Positions 44,592-54,355 of a stretch of 64,000 nucleotides of DNA are shown one piece after another; positions within the stretch are counted from its first letter, which is position 1, and the number at the start of each line of letters is the position of its first letter. This stretch comes from Psychrobacter aestuarii (lineage in GTDB: Bacteria; Pseudomonadota; Gammaproteobacteria; Pseudomonadales; Moraxellaceae), in contig NZ_CAJGYT010000001.1 in the NCBI RefSeq assembly GCF_904846035.1, positions 558,001 through 622,000 of the forward strand. The letters are read 5' to 3'. A program made the translations under genes and the position numbers. The notes beneath the pieces were generated by a model. The model saw nothing but the letters and a program-made list of their open reading frames with translations, made no database searches and had not been told where the DNA came from.

Positions 44592-45176
44592 ATGAGCCAT
44601 GCCGAAGGCGTTAATGTACAACGCCGTAGAGTTCTGATTGCCTCGACTGCCGCAATTGGTGCAGCTGGGGTAGCTGCGGTGGCTACACCTTTTGTTCGTT
44701 CTTGGTACCCAAGTGCCAAGGCAGAAGCTGCGGGCGCAGCGGTTACCCAAGACATCAGTAGTATCGAAGCAGGACAAATGATTGTCGTAAAATATCGCGG
44801 CAAACCCATCTATGTGGTTAAGCGTACCGACGATATGGTTGCAGGATTAGAGTCTGTAACCCCACTACTATCAGACCCTGAGTCTGCAGCATCCGTGCAA
44901 CCTGAGTACTGCAAAAACGCCACTCGCTCTCGCGACCCCTCTGTGTTGGTGGTAGAAGGCGTGTGTACGCATTTGGGCTGTGCGCCAAACTACCGTCCTG
45001 AAGTCGGTGCTGCCGATTTGGGTGGTAACGACTGGTACGGTGGGTTTTTCTGCCCATGCCACGGGTCAAAGTATGATTTAGCAGGTCGCGTCTATAGTGG
45101 CGTTCCAGCACCGCTTAACCTACCTGTCCCAGAATATAGTATGGATGGTACTATCCTAACGGTTGGGGAGGCTTAA
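44592..45176 (+). CDS. petA: Ubiquinol-cytochrome c reductase iron-sulfur (Rieske) subunit
   Basis: Rieske protein of the bc1 complex, which moves electrons from ubiquinol to cytochrome c1. The 194-residue protein begins with a twin-arginine signal anchor (QRRRVLIASTAAIGAAG) that stays as the membrane helix. The 2Fe-2S ligands are Cys125 and His127 in CTHLGC and Cys154 and His157 in CPCHGS; Cys130 and Cys156 form the stabilising disulfide. CACCTGGAGGA precedes the ATG. It is the first gene of petABC, one base before petB. Confidence 0.97.
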   Translation: MSHAEGVNVQRRRVLIASTAAIGAAGVAAVATPFVRSWYPSAKAEAAGAAVTQDISSIEAGQMIVVKYRGKPIYVVKRTDDMVAGLESVTPLLSDPESAASVQPEYCKNATRSRDPSVLVVEGVCTHLGCAPNYRPEVGAADLGGNDWYGGFFCPCHGSKYDLAGRVYSGVPAPLNLPVPEYSMDGTILTVGEA

Positions 45177-45177
45177 T

Positions 45178-46404
45178 ATGAGTATGGGCAAAAAATTAAT
45201 GGGTTGGGTGGATGCGCGTTTTCCTGCCACCGAAACCTACGAATACCATATGTCAAAATATTACGCACCAAAGAATTTCAACTTTTGGTATTTTTTTGGC
45301 GTATTATCGATGGTCGTATTGGTCAACCAATTGGTGACTGGTATTTGGCTAACCATGATGTACAATCCCAGCGCAGAAGGGGCATTCGCTTCTGTTGAAT
45401 ACATCATGCGTGATGTAAAAGGCGGTTGGCTCATTCGTTACATGCACTCTACAGGCGCATCAGCGTTCTTCGTGGTCGTGTACTTGCATATGTTCCGCGC
45501 GCTACTGTACGGATCGTACCAAAAGCCACGTGAGCTGATTTGGCTCATCGGTATGGGTATTTATCTGGCATTGATGGCGGAAGGCTTCTTCGGTTACTTG
45601 CTTCCTTGGGGCAACATGTCATTCTGGGGTGCGCAGGTTATCTTGAACTTGCCAGCAGCACTGCCTGTGATTGGCGATGGTCTTGCTGAATGGGTACGTG
45701 GTGACTATATCATCTCAGGCATTACCCTAAACCGCTTCTTTGCGCTACACGTGGTTGCGATTCCACTGGTGCTCGTTGGTTTGGTATTTATGCACTTGGT
45801 TGCACTACACCATGTGGGCTCAAACAACCCTGATGGTATCGACATCAAGAAGCTAAAAGACAAAAATGGCGTGCCTTTAGATGGCGTTGAATTCCACCCC
45901 TACTACACTGTGCATGACATGGTTGGTATCGTGGTGTTCTTCATCTTCTTCTTTGCCGTGGTGTTTTTCTTCCCAGAAGGTGGCGGTTTCTTCCTTGAGC
46001 CACCAAACTTTGAGGTTGCCAACTCACTAAAAACCCCAGCACACATTGCGCCTGTATGGTACTACACACCGTTCTACGCCATCTTGCGTGCCGTTCCAAG
46101 TAAGCTTGGCGGGGTCATTGCGATGGGTGCAGCGATTGCGGTATTGTTTATCATTCCATGGTTAGACCGCTCGCCAGTACGCTCGATTCGCTACAAAGGT
46201 ATTTTGTCTAAGATTGCGCTTACGATTTTCGTGATCAGCTTTATCGTTCTAGGCTACCTAGGTGCGACACCTGCGACACCGACCGCTACGATTATGGCGC
46301 GTGTCTTTACTGTCCTGTATTTCTTGTTTTTCTTACTGATGCCTATTTACACTGCGATTGAGAAGTGTAAGCAGCCACCAGAACGCGTTACCGGAGGTCA
46401 CTGA
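45178..46404 (+). CDS. petB: Ubiquinol-cytochrome c reductase cytochrome b subunit
   Basis: A 408-residue di-haem membrane protein with eight predicted helices that houses the Qo and Qi sites. Haem ligation region and quinone-site motifs are visible: RYMHSTGASAFFVVVYLHMF, GFFGYLLPWGNMSFWGAQV, FFALHVVAIPLVLVGLVF with HLVALHHVGSNNP, and the Qo-site PEW-equivalent region around APVWYYTPFYAILRAVPSK, where PVWY replaces PEWY. The frame is open to 45163, but GGGGAGG directly before the ATG at 45178 sets the start. The stop overlaps petC by one base. Confidence 0.97.
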   Translation: MSMGKKLMGWVDARFPATETYEYHMSKYYAPKNFNFWYFFGVLSMVVLVNQLVTGIWLTMMYNPSAEGAFASVEYIMRDVKGGWLIRYMHSTGASAFFVVVYLHMFRALLYGSYQKPRELIWLIGMGIYLALMAEGFFGYLLPWGNMSFWGAQVILNLPAALPVIGDGLAEWVRGDYIISGITLNRFFALHVVAIPLVLVGLVFMHLVALHHVGSNNPDGIDIKKLKDKNGVPLDGVEFHPYYTVHDMVGIVVFFIFFFAVVFFFPEGGGFFLEPPNFEVANSLKTPAHIAPVWYYTPFYAILRAVPSKLGGVIAMGAAIAVLFIIPWLDRSPVRSIRYKGILSKIALTIFVISFIVLGYLGATPATPTATIMARVFTVLYFLFFLLMPIYTAIEKCKQPPERVTGGH

Positions 46405-47120
46405 TGAACATGCTCACAAAATCCTTAGCTGGTTTGGGCTTAGGCGCGGCATTGACCTTGTTTTCAAGTAGCGCAATGGCAGCAGGCGGTCACGGCTGTG
46501 GCACATTCACCAATGCTGAAGGTGAAGACGTCCATTTGGCGTGTAGCGAAGCGCCTGTTGATTTTACCAATAAAGGCTCGCTACAAAACGGTGCTAAGCT
46601 GTTTATGAACTACTGTGCTGGCTGTCACTCAGCCAAGTACGTACGTCATTCACGCATCGCCAAAGATTTGGAGATTCCACCTGAGCTGGTCGAAAAGTAC
46701 CTGATGGTCACTACCGACCAAATCGGTGACCACATCGACTCTGAGATTGATCCTGAGATTCAGGCGTCATGGTTCGGTGCTGCACCGCCTGACTTGTCAC
46801 TTGAGACGCGTCTGCGTGGTGATGACTGGGTATACACTTACCTGTTGTCATTCTACGAAGACCCAAGCCGTCCTTGGGGCGCGAACAACTTGGTACTTAA
46901 AAATGCTGCTATGCCGCACGTGTTGAACAACTTGCAGCAAGACTTGAGTGAAGAAGAATTCCGTAGCGAAGTCGGCGATTTGGTCAACTTTATGGCGTGG
47001 ATGGGCGAGCCTTCTCGTCATGACCGTCAAGTGATTGGCTTCTTTGTCATCTTGTTCTTATTGGTGCTACTCATCCCTGTATATCTGCTTAACAAAGAGT
47101 ACTGGAAAGACATCAAATAA
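46404..47120 (+). CDS. petC: Ubiquinol-cytochrome c reductase cytochrome c1 subunit
   Basis: A 238-residue haem c protein anchored by a C-terminal helix (VIGFFVILFLLVLLIPVYLL). A cleavable signal ends at SSAMA/AGGHG. The haem-binding motif is CAGCH at residues 71-75, preceded by GAKLFMNY. The segment around YTYLLSFYEDPSRPWGANN and the Met in NAAMPHVL fit the axial ligand region. It is translationally coupled to petB with GGAGG before the ATG. A terminator follows before sspA. Confidence 0.97.
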   Translation: MNMLTKSLAGLGLGAALTLFSSSAMAAGGHGCGTFTNAEGEDVHLACSEAPVDFTNKGSLQNGAKLFMNYCAGCHSAKYVRHSRIAKDLEIPPELVEKYLMVTTDQIGDHIDSEIDPEIQASWFGAAPPDLSLETRLRGDDWVYTYLLSFYEDPSRPWGANNLVLKNAAMPHVLNNLQQDLSEEEFRSEVGDLVNFMAWMGEPSRHDRQVIGFFVILFLLVLLIPVYLLNKEYWKDIK

Positions 47121-47151
47121 GACCCGATACGGTATGTATCGTAAGATTAAG

Positions 47152-47178
47152 GGCGCTACTTCGGTAGCGTCTTTTTTT
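47152..47178 (+). terminator. Intrinsic terminator of petABC
   Basis: GGCGCTAC pairs with GTAGCGTC around a stable TTCG tetraloop, followed by seven T residues. Confidence 0.9.
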
Positions 47179-47282
47179 ATAGGCAAAATAAGCGCTGTAC
47201 AAGGGCTGGTTACGCTTGCTCCCTTGATAATGCGGGGCACATTGTTTACGATGGCACTCTTTAACAACAATAATAGGCTTTC

Positions 47283-47897
47283 ATGATTGACGCCAATGAC
47301 ATCCCCAGCAGTCAACTGATTTTGTATGCCGATGACGGTTACGACAGTCATGTGGTGCGCTTATTATTAGAAGAAAAACAGCTGGAATACTATCTGTCGC
47401 GCCTGCATTCTGAGCGCCCCGAAGATTTGACCGAATTGAACCCCTATCACACCTTGCCTGTATTACAGCAGCGCGAAGTCTCGTTATACGAGATTAATGT
47501 GATTTTTGAGTATTTAGAAGAGCGCTACCACAGCCACAAGCTATTGCCCGACACGCCAAAAGCGCGTGCCCAATTTCGCCAGCTCGCTTGGCGTATTCAG
47601 CACGATTGGCTCGCGCTGGGACGGCAGCTGCTTACCCACCCTGACAGCTTTGATAAAAAAAGCGCCGCACAGGCACGCAAACAGCTCGCCGACTCGTTGA
47701 TTACTCTATCGCCACTGTTTGCGCACAAATCGTATTTTATGGCCGATACTTTTGGCTGGTGCGATGTGCTTTTAGCGCCGCTATTGTACCGCTTGGAGTC
47801 TATGGACATCGTGCTGCCGCGTGCCATCAGTCGCCCACTTTATGAGTATATGACGCGGCTGTTTGAGCGCGATAGCTTCAAGCAAAGCATTCGCTAA
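47283..47897 (+). CDS. sspA: Stringent starvation protein A
   Basis: A GST-fold protein without GST activity that binds RNA polymerase and alters transcription under starvation and acid stress. The 204-residue product has LILYADDGYDSHVVRLLLEE, LTELNPYHTLPVL and the FEYLEERYHSHKLLP block, then the all-alpha domain with WCDVLLAPLLYRL. In many gammaproteobacteria sspA-sspB follow petABC or rpsI, as here. The start at 47283 has no strong ribosome site. Confidence 0.94.
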   Translation: MIDANDIPSSQLILYADDGYDSHVVRLLLEEKQLEYYLSRLHSERPEDLTELNPYHTLPVLQQREVSLYEINVIFEYLEERYHSHKLLPDTPKARAQFRQLAWRIQHDWLALGRQLLTHPDSFDKKSAAQARKQLADSLITLSPLFAHKSYFMADTFGWCDVLLAPLLYRLESMDIVLPRAISRPLYEYMTRLFERDSFKQSIR

Positions 47898-47941
47898 TGT
47901 TAAACTTGTAACCATCATAATGATAACGAAGGACACCGATT

Positions 47942-48361
47942 ATGAGTGAGAATATCACTGTCACCCCAACCCGCCCTTATATGGTGCGCGCCTTGTATCA
48001 ATGGATTGAAGACAATCAGCTGACGCCGTACCTGATGGTCGATGCGACCTTACCGAATGTCAGTGTGCCCGTCGAGCACATACAAGAAGGGCGCATTGTG
48101 CTCAACATCGCCAGCCGTGCAACAGGCAACATGACCATTGAAAACGACTTTATTCATTTTAATGCGCGTTTTGGTGGGGTGTCGCGGGAGATTTGGGTAC
48201 CGATGCCAGCCGTTATGGGTATCTATGCCAAAGAAAATCAGCAAGGCATGTTTTTTGACCCAAGTGAATACGCCAACTATACGCCAGAAGCAGACGAAAG
48301 CAGCACCCCTGCCAATAAACCAAAGCGTGACAACAAAGCAGGTTTGAAGGTATTGAAGTAA
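47942..48361 (+). CDS. sspB: ClpXP protease specificity-enhancing factor SspB
   Basis: Adaptor that tethers ssrA-tagged proteins to ClpX. The 139-residue protein has the SspB fold: RPYMVRALYQWIEDNQLTPY, IVLNIASRATGNMTIENDFI, and the substrate-groove segment FGGVSREIWVPMPAVMGIYA. A flexible acidic linker leads to a basic, hydrophobic C-terminal tail (NKAGLKVLK) that docks on ClpX. AACGAAGGA is the ribosome site. It lies 44 bases after sspA. Confidence 0.95.
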   Translation: MSENITVTPTRPYMVRALYQWIEDNQLTPYLMVDATLPNVSVPVEHIQEGRIVLNIASRATGNMTIENDFIHFNARFGGVSREIWVPMPAVMGIYAKENQQGMFFDPSEYANYTPEADESSTPANKPKRDNKAGLKVLK

Positions 48362-48365
48362 TATC

Positions 48366-48535
48366 GGGCGTGTCATCAATTAGCCCATGAAATCATTTAG
48401 CGGTCTTAAACTGGCTAAATCTTGCCAAACAGCGTCAAAAATCTTGTGAATATACCTATATTCTCTGCAATTTTTTCCTTGTTTGACTACGATTTATCTC
48501 ATTTTAAGCCTCGCTATCTAAATGATGACACGCCC
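48366..48535. mobile_element. 170-bp MITE-like element with 18-bp terminal inverted repeats
   Basis: The left end GGGCGTGTCATCAATTAG (48366-48383) and the reverse complement of the right end (48518-48535) agree at 17 of 18 positions. The interior is A/T-rich, non-coding and has no transposase. It begins four bases after the sspB stop. No clear target-site duplication flanks it (TATC on the left, TAGC on the right). The structure is that of a miniature element mobilised in trans by an insertion sequence with the same ends; the parent element is not in this window. Confidence 0.65.
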
Positions 48536-48562
48536 TAGCCACTGTATAAAAATAAGACCAAT

Positions 48563-48597
48563 AAAAAAGCTGGGCGTACGATACGTCCAGCTTTTTT
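48563..48597 (-). terminator. Terminator of dcd
   Basis: AAAAAGCTGGGCGTA pairs with TACGTCCAGCTTTTT (one wobble) around a short loop, flanked by A and T runs so it can serve either strand. Confidence 0.85.
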
Positions 48598-48620
48598 GTT
48601 TTTAAAATATCATTGGCATA

Positions 48621-49196
48621 TTACGTACGCGGCAAGGTCACACCGCGTTGTCCTTGGTATTTGCCGCCACGGTCTTTGTAGCTGGTCTCGCAGACGTCGT
48701 CTTTGTCACTTTGGAAGAACAGCATCTGTGCCACGCCTTCGCCCGCATAGATACGCGCAGGCAGATTGGTGGTATTACTGAACTCTAGCGTGACGTGCCC
48801 TTCCCACTCAGGCTCTAGCGGTGTGACGTTGACGATGATGCCGCAGCGCGCATAGGTCGATTTGCCAAGGCAGATGGTCAATACATCACGCGGGATGCGG
48901 AAGTACTCCATGGTGCGTGCCAGTGCAAACGAGTTCGGCGGAATGATGCACTCATCACCAACGATGTCGATAAAGCTTTTGTCATCAAAGTTCTTTGGAT
49001 CCACGATGGCAGAATGTACGTTGGTAAAGACTTTAAATTCACGGGCGCAGCGCACGTCATAGCCGTAGCTTGAGGTGCCGTAGCTGACCAGTCTTTCTCC
49101 TGCTTCATTAAATCGCACTTGTCCCGCTTCAAACGGTTCAATCATGCCATGCTCGGTGGCCATTTGACGAATCCAGCGGTCAGATTTGATAGACAT
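48621..49196 (-). CDS. dcd: dCTP deaminase
   Basis: Deaminates dCTP to dUTP, the main source of dTMP in enteric-type bacteria. The 191-residue trimeric dUTPase-fold protein has [20 protein letters not shown], the catalytic stretch [20 protein letters not shown] with [20 protein letters not shown], and the terminal [18 protein letters not shown] minus-strand TATAAT (at 49229-49234) would start transcription about 25 bases upstream of the ATG. Confidence 0.97.
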   Translation of the reverse strand: MSIKSDRWIRQMATEHGMIEPFEAGQVRFNEAGERLVSYGTSSYGYDVRCAREFKVFTNVHSAIVDPKNFDDKSFIDIVGDECIIPPNSFALARTMEYFRIPRDVLTICLGKSTYARCGIIVNVTPLEPEWEGHVTLEFSNTTNLPARIYAGEGVAQMLFFQSDKDDVCETSYKDRGGKYQGQRGVTLPRT

Positions 49197-49272
49197 GGGT
49201 ATTCCTTTGTAAATATAAAGTGGCAGTGATTATACGAAATTGTCCGAAAAATTGACAGCTTAGCAAACGCGC

Positions 49273-50457
49273 TTAAAAAATACGCGTCTCATCGCTTGGC
49301 TTGGCAAATTTATCAATATTGCTTTCGATGTTTTTTGCGATATTGACATAATACTCAGCAAATTCATCGTTGGCTAACACGCTCGGCGTACCGCTATCGA
49401 CCTGAGCGCGGATACCACTGGCTAACGGCAGCTGCCCAAGTAACGGCACGTGGTACTGCTCAGCGATGCGCTCGCCGCCGCCTGTGCCAAAGATGGCTTC
49501 GGTATGGTTGCAGTTGCTGCAAGTGTGTAGCGCCATGTTTTCGACCACGCCCAATACAGGGATATTCGTTTTATTAAACATCTCGATGCCTTTTTGCGCA
49601 TCCAACAAAGCGATGTGCTGCGGTGTGGTGACAATGACTGCGCCTGTGACGGGGATGCGCTGCGCTAGGGTCAACTGAATGTCCCCTGTACCAGGCGGCA
49701 TATCAATGACCAAATAATCAAGCTGTGGCCAGTTGGTTTGGTTAAACAGCTGCATCAGTGCGCCCGTGGCTTTTGGTCCACGCCACGCCACAGGGGTGTT
49801 GTCTTGCCCAAGCAGACTGCCGATAGACAGCATCGCCATGCCATGCGCATCAATCGGTACGAATTGTTCGTTCTCAAGTTCAGGGCGCTTATCCGCCACG
49901 CCCAGCATGCTCGGCACACTTGGACCATAAATATCGGCATCCAAGACACCGACGCGATGCCCCAACTGCTTTAATGCTAAGGCAATATTCACGGTGGTGG
50001 TCGATTTTCCCACGCCGCCTTTGCCTGAGGCAACGACGATGATATGACGAATACGCGGATGCGCGGCGATGTCGCTTTGCTTGGGCGCGCCTTTGGTGAT
50101 GGGTGCTTTTTCGTCTTGCGGATCGCTTGATTGCGGCATGGCGTTGGTGGTCTTTGGTAGGCTATGACCTGCGCCTTTTTTGGCAGCTTGCAAGCGCACA
50201 TTCATGTGAATCACTTGGATGCCATACGGCTTTAACAATTGACCCAGCTCTGATTGGATACGCTCAGGCTCGCTGTCCTCAGGCAAACGCAGCTCCAGCG
50301 TCAGCTCGTTCCCGTTGCGCTCAAGTCCCGTAAGCATTTGCGCGATGCTCGTACCCGCGACTTGGTAGTCTAATAAAACAGTGTCAATATGCTGGTCAAT
50401 CTCAGCATCGTGCGGCATGTCGGTCTTGTTGCCGCGTTTTTTCATAAAATCAAACAT
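49273..50457 (-). CDS. apbC: Iron-sulfur cluster carrier protein ApbC/Mrp
   Basis: P-loop NTPase that carries 4Fe-4S clusters to apoproteins. The 394-residue protein has an N-terminal DUF59/MIP18-like domain (residues 20-95) and a linker. It then has the deviant Walker A ASGKGGVGKSTTTVNIALAL near residue 142, GVLDADIYGPSVPSMLG, PPGTGDIQLTLAQ, and the cluster-binding CSNC near residues 311-314. It is divergent from metG, an arrangement common in proteobacteria. Confidence 0.95.
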   Translation of the reverse strand: MFDFMKKRGNKTDMPHDAEIDQHIDTVLLDYQVAGTSIAQMLTGLERNGNELTLELRLPEDSEPERIQSELGQLLKPYGIQVIHMNVRLQAAKKGAGHSLPKTTNAMPQSSDPQDEKAPITKGAPKQSDIAAHPRIRHIIVVASGKGGVGKSTTTVNIALALKQLGHRVGVLDADIYGPSVPSMLGVADKRPELENEQFVPIDAHGMAMLSIGSLLGQDNTPVAWRGPKATGALMQLFNQTNWPQLDYLVIDMPPGTGDIQLTLAQRIPVTGAVIVTTPQHIALLDAQKGIEMFNKTNIPVLGVVENMALHTCSNCNHTEAIFGTGGGERIAEQYHVPLLGQLPLASGIRAQVDSGTPSVLANDEFAEYYVNIAKNIESNIDKFAKPSDETRIF

Positions 50458-50884
50458 GATGGGCTATCGCTATGTGGTTCGTATTATAAGTGCGTGACGC
50501 GCCAGAATCGTGCGGCGCGCAAGAATGTGCCTAGTGTAGCCCAATTGAGGGTATAAAAAAACCACAATGCCTGTCTGTACTTACCGTCTCGTTGGTGCGG
50601 ACAGCGCAGACTTTTTATCGAGCACGCGGCGCTATCTTTTTTACCGTGGCATAAGCCTTTGCATCAATCACGGTTGGTTTGGTGCCTGTCAGCTGCATCA
50701 CGACAGCGCGCGTCAGTAGAATTTGTTAGTCAGTAACCAAAATCCGTCTGATTTACGGTATCATAGAGCCAATTTTTAGCCTTTTGGGACGTACGCGGTC
50801 TTTTAGCCATCAGCATAAATTTGTTATGGACAGCCAAGAGCACGGCGGCGCAAACCATTTTTTATTCTTTTATTCTTATTATAG
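50458..50884. other. Divergent intergenic region between apbC and metG
   Basis: No gene or convincing operator is visible in 427 bases. It should contain both promoters; I could not place a well-spaced -35/-10 pair. GTCTG and CAGAC, 31 bases apart near 50575-50615, with TTTTT following, could be a weak leader hairpin. Confidence 0.35.
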
Positions 50885-50887
50885 GTG

Positions 50888-52996
50888 ATGAAAGTGCGTG
50901 AGATTCTAGTAACCAGTGCCTTACCTTATGCCAATGGCGATATCCATTTGGGGCATCTTGTCGAATACATCCAAACGGACATTTGGGTACGCGCAATGAA
51001 GGCGCAAGGGCATCAGGTGACCTACGTCTGCGCCGATGATGCGCACGGTACGGCAATCATGCTCAAAGCCGAAGACAACGGTGTCACCCCAGAAGCACAA
51101 ATTGCCAATGTCAAAGCGGCACACGAAGCCGACTTTGCCAAATTTTTGATTGATTTTGACAATTATCATTCCACCCATTCAGAAGAAAACAAGCACTTTT
51201 CAGAATTGATTTACCGCCGTTTGAACAGCGCAGGTCATATCAGCACCAAAGACGTCGAGCAATTATTCGACCCTGAAAAAAAGCTGTTTTTAGCCGACCG
51301 TTTTGTTAAAGGCACCTGCCCTGAATGTGGCGCTGAAGACCAATACGGCGACAACTGCGAAGTCTGCGGCACAACTTACAACGCGACTGAGCTAAAAGAC
51401 CCGCGCTCAACCCTTTCAGGCGCGACACCTGTTCTCAAAACGTCAAAGCATTATTTCTTTGATTTGCCTGAGTTTGAGCAATTTTTGCAAGACTGGACTC
51501 GCAGCACCGACCGTTTGCAGCCGTCTATTGCCAATAAACTGCAAGAGTGGTTCGACTCTGGTCTTGCCAGCTGGGACATCTCGCGTGACGCGCCGTATTT
51601 TGGTTTCCAAATCCCTGACACCCCAAGCGATGAGCCAGACAAGTATTTTTATGTGTGGCTGGATGCGCCTGTCGGCTATATGGCGAGCTTTAAAAATCTG
51701 TGCGACAAGCGTGCGGGCACGGACAAGGCGCTCGATTTTGACCGCTACTGGGCGCAAGAGAATGAGAATAAAACCGAGGTTTATCATTTTATCGGTAAAG
51801 ACATCGTGTATTTCCACGCGCTGTTTTGGCCTGCCATGCTCGCAGGTAGCGAACTGCGCACGCCAACAGGCGTTTTTGCTCATGGCTTTTTGATGGTCAA
51901 TGGCGAAAAAATGAGCAAATCACGCGGTACGTTTATCAAAGCGGACACCTATGCCCAGCACTTACAGCCTGAATACTTGCGCTATTACTTTGCCAGCAAG
52001 CTGTCGGACAAGGTCGAAGACATTAACCTTGATTTAGAAGACTTTATGCAAAAGGTGAACTCTGACCTTGTGGGTAAAGTGGTCAACATCGCCAGCCGTA
52101 GCGCGGGCTTTTTGGTCAAAAAATACGACGGCAAATTGTCAGAAACGTGCGCTGAACCTGCGCTATTAGAAGACATCACCAAAACAGGTGACGACATCGC
52201 CGCCGCGTACGAAAACCGTGAGTTCTCACGCGCTATGCGTTTGATTATGCAGTGTGCGGACAAGGCAAACGAATACATCGACACCAAAAAACCGTGGTCA
52301 CTGGCAAAAGAAGAAGGCACGGAGCAAGAAGTCCAAGACGTCTGCTCGGTCGCTATCAATATCTTCCGTCAGTTGATGGTCTATCTTGCGCCTGTGTTGC
52401 CTGAGCTGACCGAAAATTCCAAAGGCTTCCTAAACCTAGACGATTTGAGCTTTGCCAGCCGTAGCGAGTGGCTGCTGGGTCATCAAATCAATAAGTTTAA
52501 GCCATTGATGCAGCGTATCGAAAAAACATCTATCGACGCGATGGTTGACGACTCTAAAGCCTCACTTGCCGCTGCTGAGACCACAAAAGACGACAGCAAA
52601 AAAGGCGATGATAAAGCGAAAGATAAAAAGGCGGACGCAAAGTCTGCTGATAATGCAGACGCGGGCGACTATATCGGTATCGAAGACTTTGCCAAAGTCG
52701 AAATGAAAGTGGCTAAAGTGCTTGCGTGTAATCACGTTGAGGGCGCGGACAAGCTGCTACAGTTCACCCTTGATGTTGGTGAAGACAAGACGCGCAACGT
52801 GTTTAGCGGTATTCGCAAGTTTTATGAGCCTGAGCAATTGCAAGGCAAAAAGGTCATCTGCGTGACCAACCTTGCGCCGCGCAAAATGAAATTTGGCATC
52901 TCTGAGGGCATGATTTTATCCTCAGGCGACCCAAAAACAGGATTGACCGTAATTACGCTGCCTGATGCGGCAGCTGTGGGCGATACGCTCGCTTAG
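50888..52996 (+). CDS. metG: Methionyl-tRNA synthetase
   Basis: Charges tRNA-Met. The 702-residue protein has the class I signature [11 protein letters not shown] (residues 13-23), a zinc knuckle with CPECG and CEVCG, and the KMSKS loop at residues 341-345. An anticodon-binding helical domain follows, then a Lys/Asp/Ala-rich linker (about residues 555-585) and a C-terminal EMAP/Trbp111-like tRNA-binding domain starting [17 protein letters not shown]. Starts at 50885 (GTG), 50888 (ATG) and 50894 (GTG) compete; AGGTGA is best spaced for 50894, but the ATG is the conventional choice. A terminator follows. Confidence 0.96.
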   Translation: MKVREILVTSALPYANGDIHLGHLVEYIQTDIWVRAMKAQGHQVTYVCADDAHGTAIMLKAEDNGVTPEAQIANVKAAHEADFAKFLIDFDNYHSTHSEENKHFSELIYRRLNSAGHISTKDVEQLFDPEKKLFLADRFVKGTCPECGAEDQYGDNCEVCGTTYNATELKDPRSTLSGATPVLKTSKHYFFDLPEFEQFLQDWTRSTDRLQPSIANKLQEWFDSGLASWDISRDAPYFGFQIPDTPSDEPDKYFYVWLDAPVGYMASFKNLCDKRAGTDKALDFDRYWAQENENKTEVYHFIGKDIVYFHALFWPAMLAGSELRTPTGVFAHGFLMVNGEKMSKSRGTFIKADTYAQHLQPEYLRYYFASKLSDKVEDINLDLEDFMQKVNSDLVGKVVNIASRSAGFLVKKYDGKLSETCAEPALLEDITKTGDDIAAAYENREFSRAMRLIMQCADKANEYIDTKKPWSLAKEEGTEQEVQDVCSVAINIFRQLMVYLAPVLPELTENSKGFLNLDDLSFASRSEWLLGHQINKFKPLMQRIEKTSIDAMVDDSKASLAAAETTKDDSKKGDDKAKDKKADAKSADNADAGDYIGIEDFAKVEMKVAKVLACNHVEGADKLLQFTLDVGEDKTRNVFSGIRKFYEPEQLQGKKVICVTNLAPRKMKFGISEGMILSSGDPKTGLTVITLPDAAAVGDTLA

Positions 52997-53040
52997 TTAG
53001 CGAGTTATCTAGCGCTTAACATATTGTTTATAGTGACTTT

Positions 53041-53068
53041 AAAAAGACGTCCTCGTGGCGTCTTTTTT
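53041..53068 (+). terminator. Terminator of metG
   Basis: AAAAAGACG and CGTCTTTTT pair with an inner CC/GG step around the loop and a T-run after. Confidence 0.85.
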
Positions 53069-53112
53069 GGTATAACCAAAAGTTTGCGTGACGCATCGAG
53101 TTTATTTTTTTA

Positions 53113-53140
53113 TTGCGATATATGACAGTGCTGTCATAAT
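53113..53140 (+). promoter_or_regulatory. Promoter with 18-bp perfect palindrome upstream of the ABC importer genes
   Basis: TTGCGA (53113-53118) and CATAAT (53135-53140) are 16 bases apart. Between and across the -10 lies TATGACAGTGCTGTCATA (53121-53138), a perfect palindrome. A repressor bound there would block RNA polymerase. Its core TGAC-N6-GTCA is the same spacing class as two other candidate operators in this window. Confidence 0.6.
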
Positions 53141-53236
53141 ATAGCTGGTTTATTTATCGACTGATAACCTTTGTATCTCGGTGATGGCGCGCGCCGCTGT
53201 CCGACTTTGTACTTTTTAACCTATGAGCCCATTATC

Positions 53237-54295
53237 ATGATCATTGCCACCACGCTACGTCTGAGTCTTTATAGTGTTGCCCTTAGCGCCATCAGTACCT
53301 TAGGACTGGTCGGCTGTTCAGACACCACCTCTGAGACCAGCAGCACTGAGCAACCTGCTACTGACAGTGGCAAGCCCGCAAAGACCCTTGCCATTACCCA
53401 AATCGTTGAGCACCCCTCGCTCGATGATATTCGCCGTGGTATCGTGGACGAGCTGGCAGACAGTGGCTATGCTGAGGGCGAAAACCTCACGGTAAATTTC
53501 CAAAGCGCGCAAGGCAACACCGCGACCGCAGGGCAGATTGCCAAGCAGTTTGCAGGGGATAAGCCTGATGCCATCGTGGCTATCTCGACCCCGTCGGCAC
53601 AGTCGGTAGTCGCAGCCACCAAGCAGGTTCCTGTGGTATATACTGCTGTCTCTGACCCAACCGCGGCCAAACTGCTCAATGCAGACGGCACGCCGTTTCA
53701 GGACAATCTAACGGGTTTATCCAGCCAGCTGCCACTAGAGCCGCAACTTGATTTGTTGCAACAAATCAAGCCTGACGCTAAGACCGTTGGCTATGTATAC
53801 AGCCCAGGCGAGGCCAACTCTGTCGCCCTACGCGACCGCCTAAAAGAAGCCCTACCCAAGCGCGGTCTGTCACTGCTTGACGTGCCAGCCAACCGCCCAA
53901 CCGATATCGGTATGGCAACGCGCAGCCTACAAGGGCGCGCGGATATCATCTACACCTCGATGGACAACAACGTCGCCTCGGCATTCGAAGCGATGACACA
54001 AGCCGCCAACGAGCTAAAAATCCCTATCGTCAGCTCCGATGAATTCAGTGTGCGCCGCGGCGCAACCGCTGCTCTTGGGGTCAATGACTATAACTTTGGT
54101 CGCACCACAGGCAAGATGGTTTATCGCATCTTAAATGGCGAAGCGGTCAATACCATCAAGCCAAGCGTGATGAACACCCTCACCTTGTACGTCAGTCCTG
54201 AACACGCGCGCGCCCAAAACGTCAGCTTGTCAAAAGATATTTTGGACCGCGCCATCAATGTTGATGACACCCCAAGCAGCACTGACAAAAAATAA
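53237..54295 (+). CDS. ABC importer substrate-binding lipoprotein (PF04392/TrpX family), copy 1
   Basis: A 352-residue lipoprotein; signal ends LGLVGC with Cys27. The mature part has the two-lobed binding fold of the ABC_sub_bind family: QIVEHPSLDDIRRGI, NLTVNFQSAQGNTATAGQIA, AISTPSAQSVVAATKQVPVV, VGYVYSPGEANS and TAALGVNDYNFGRTTG. Relatives in Gram-positive bacteria (TrpX) are proposed to bind tryptophan, but the ligand here is unknown. The frame extends to 53171, but the signal peptide begins at 53237. It is the first of two adjacent paralogs ahead of the permease and ATPase genes. Confidence 0.88.
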   Translation: MIIATTLRLSLYSVALSAISTLGLVGCSDTTSETSSTEQPATDSGKPAKTLAITQIVEHPSLDDIRRGIVDELADSGYAEGENLTVNFQSAQGNTATAGQIAKQFAGDKPDAIVAISTPSAQSVVAATKQVPVVYTAVSDPTAAKLLNADGTPFQDNLTGLSSQLPLEPQLDLLQQIKPDAKTVGYVYSPGEANSVALRDRLKEALPKRGLSLLDVPANRPTDIGMATRSLQGRADIIYTSMDNNVASAFEAMTQAANELKIPIVSSDEFSVRRGATAALGVNDYNFGRTTGKMVYRILNGEAVNTIKPSVMNTLTLYVSPEHARAQNVSLSKDILDRAINVDDTPSSTDKK

Positions 54296-54355
54296 TTCGC
54301 TATAGGGTGCGCTAGGATAGCCCCCGCTTACCATTACTCTTTAGGAGTCAGACTC

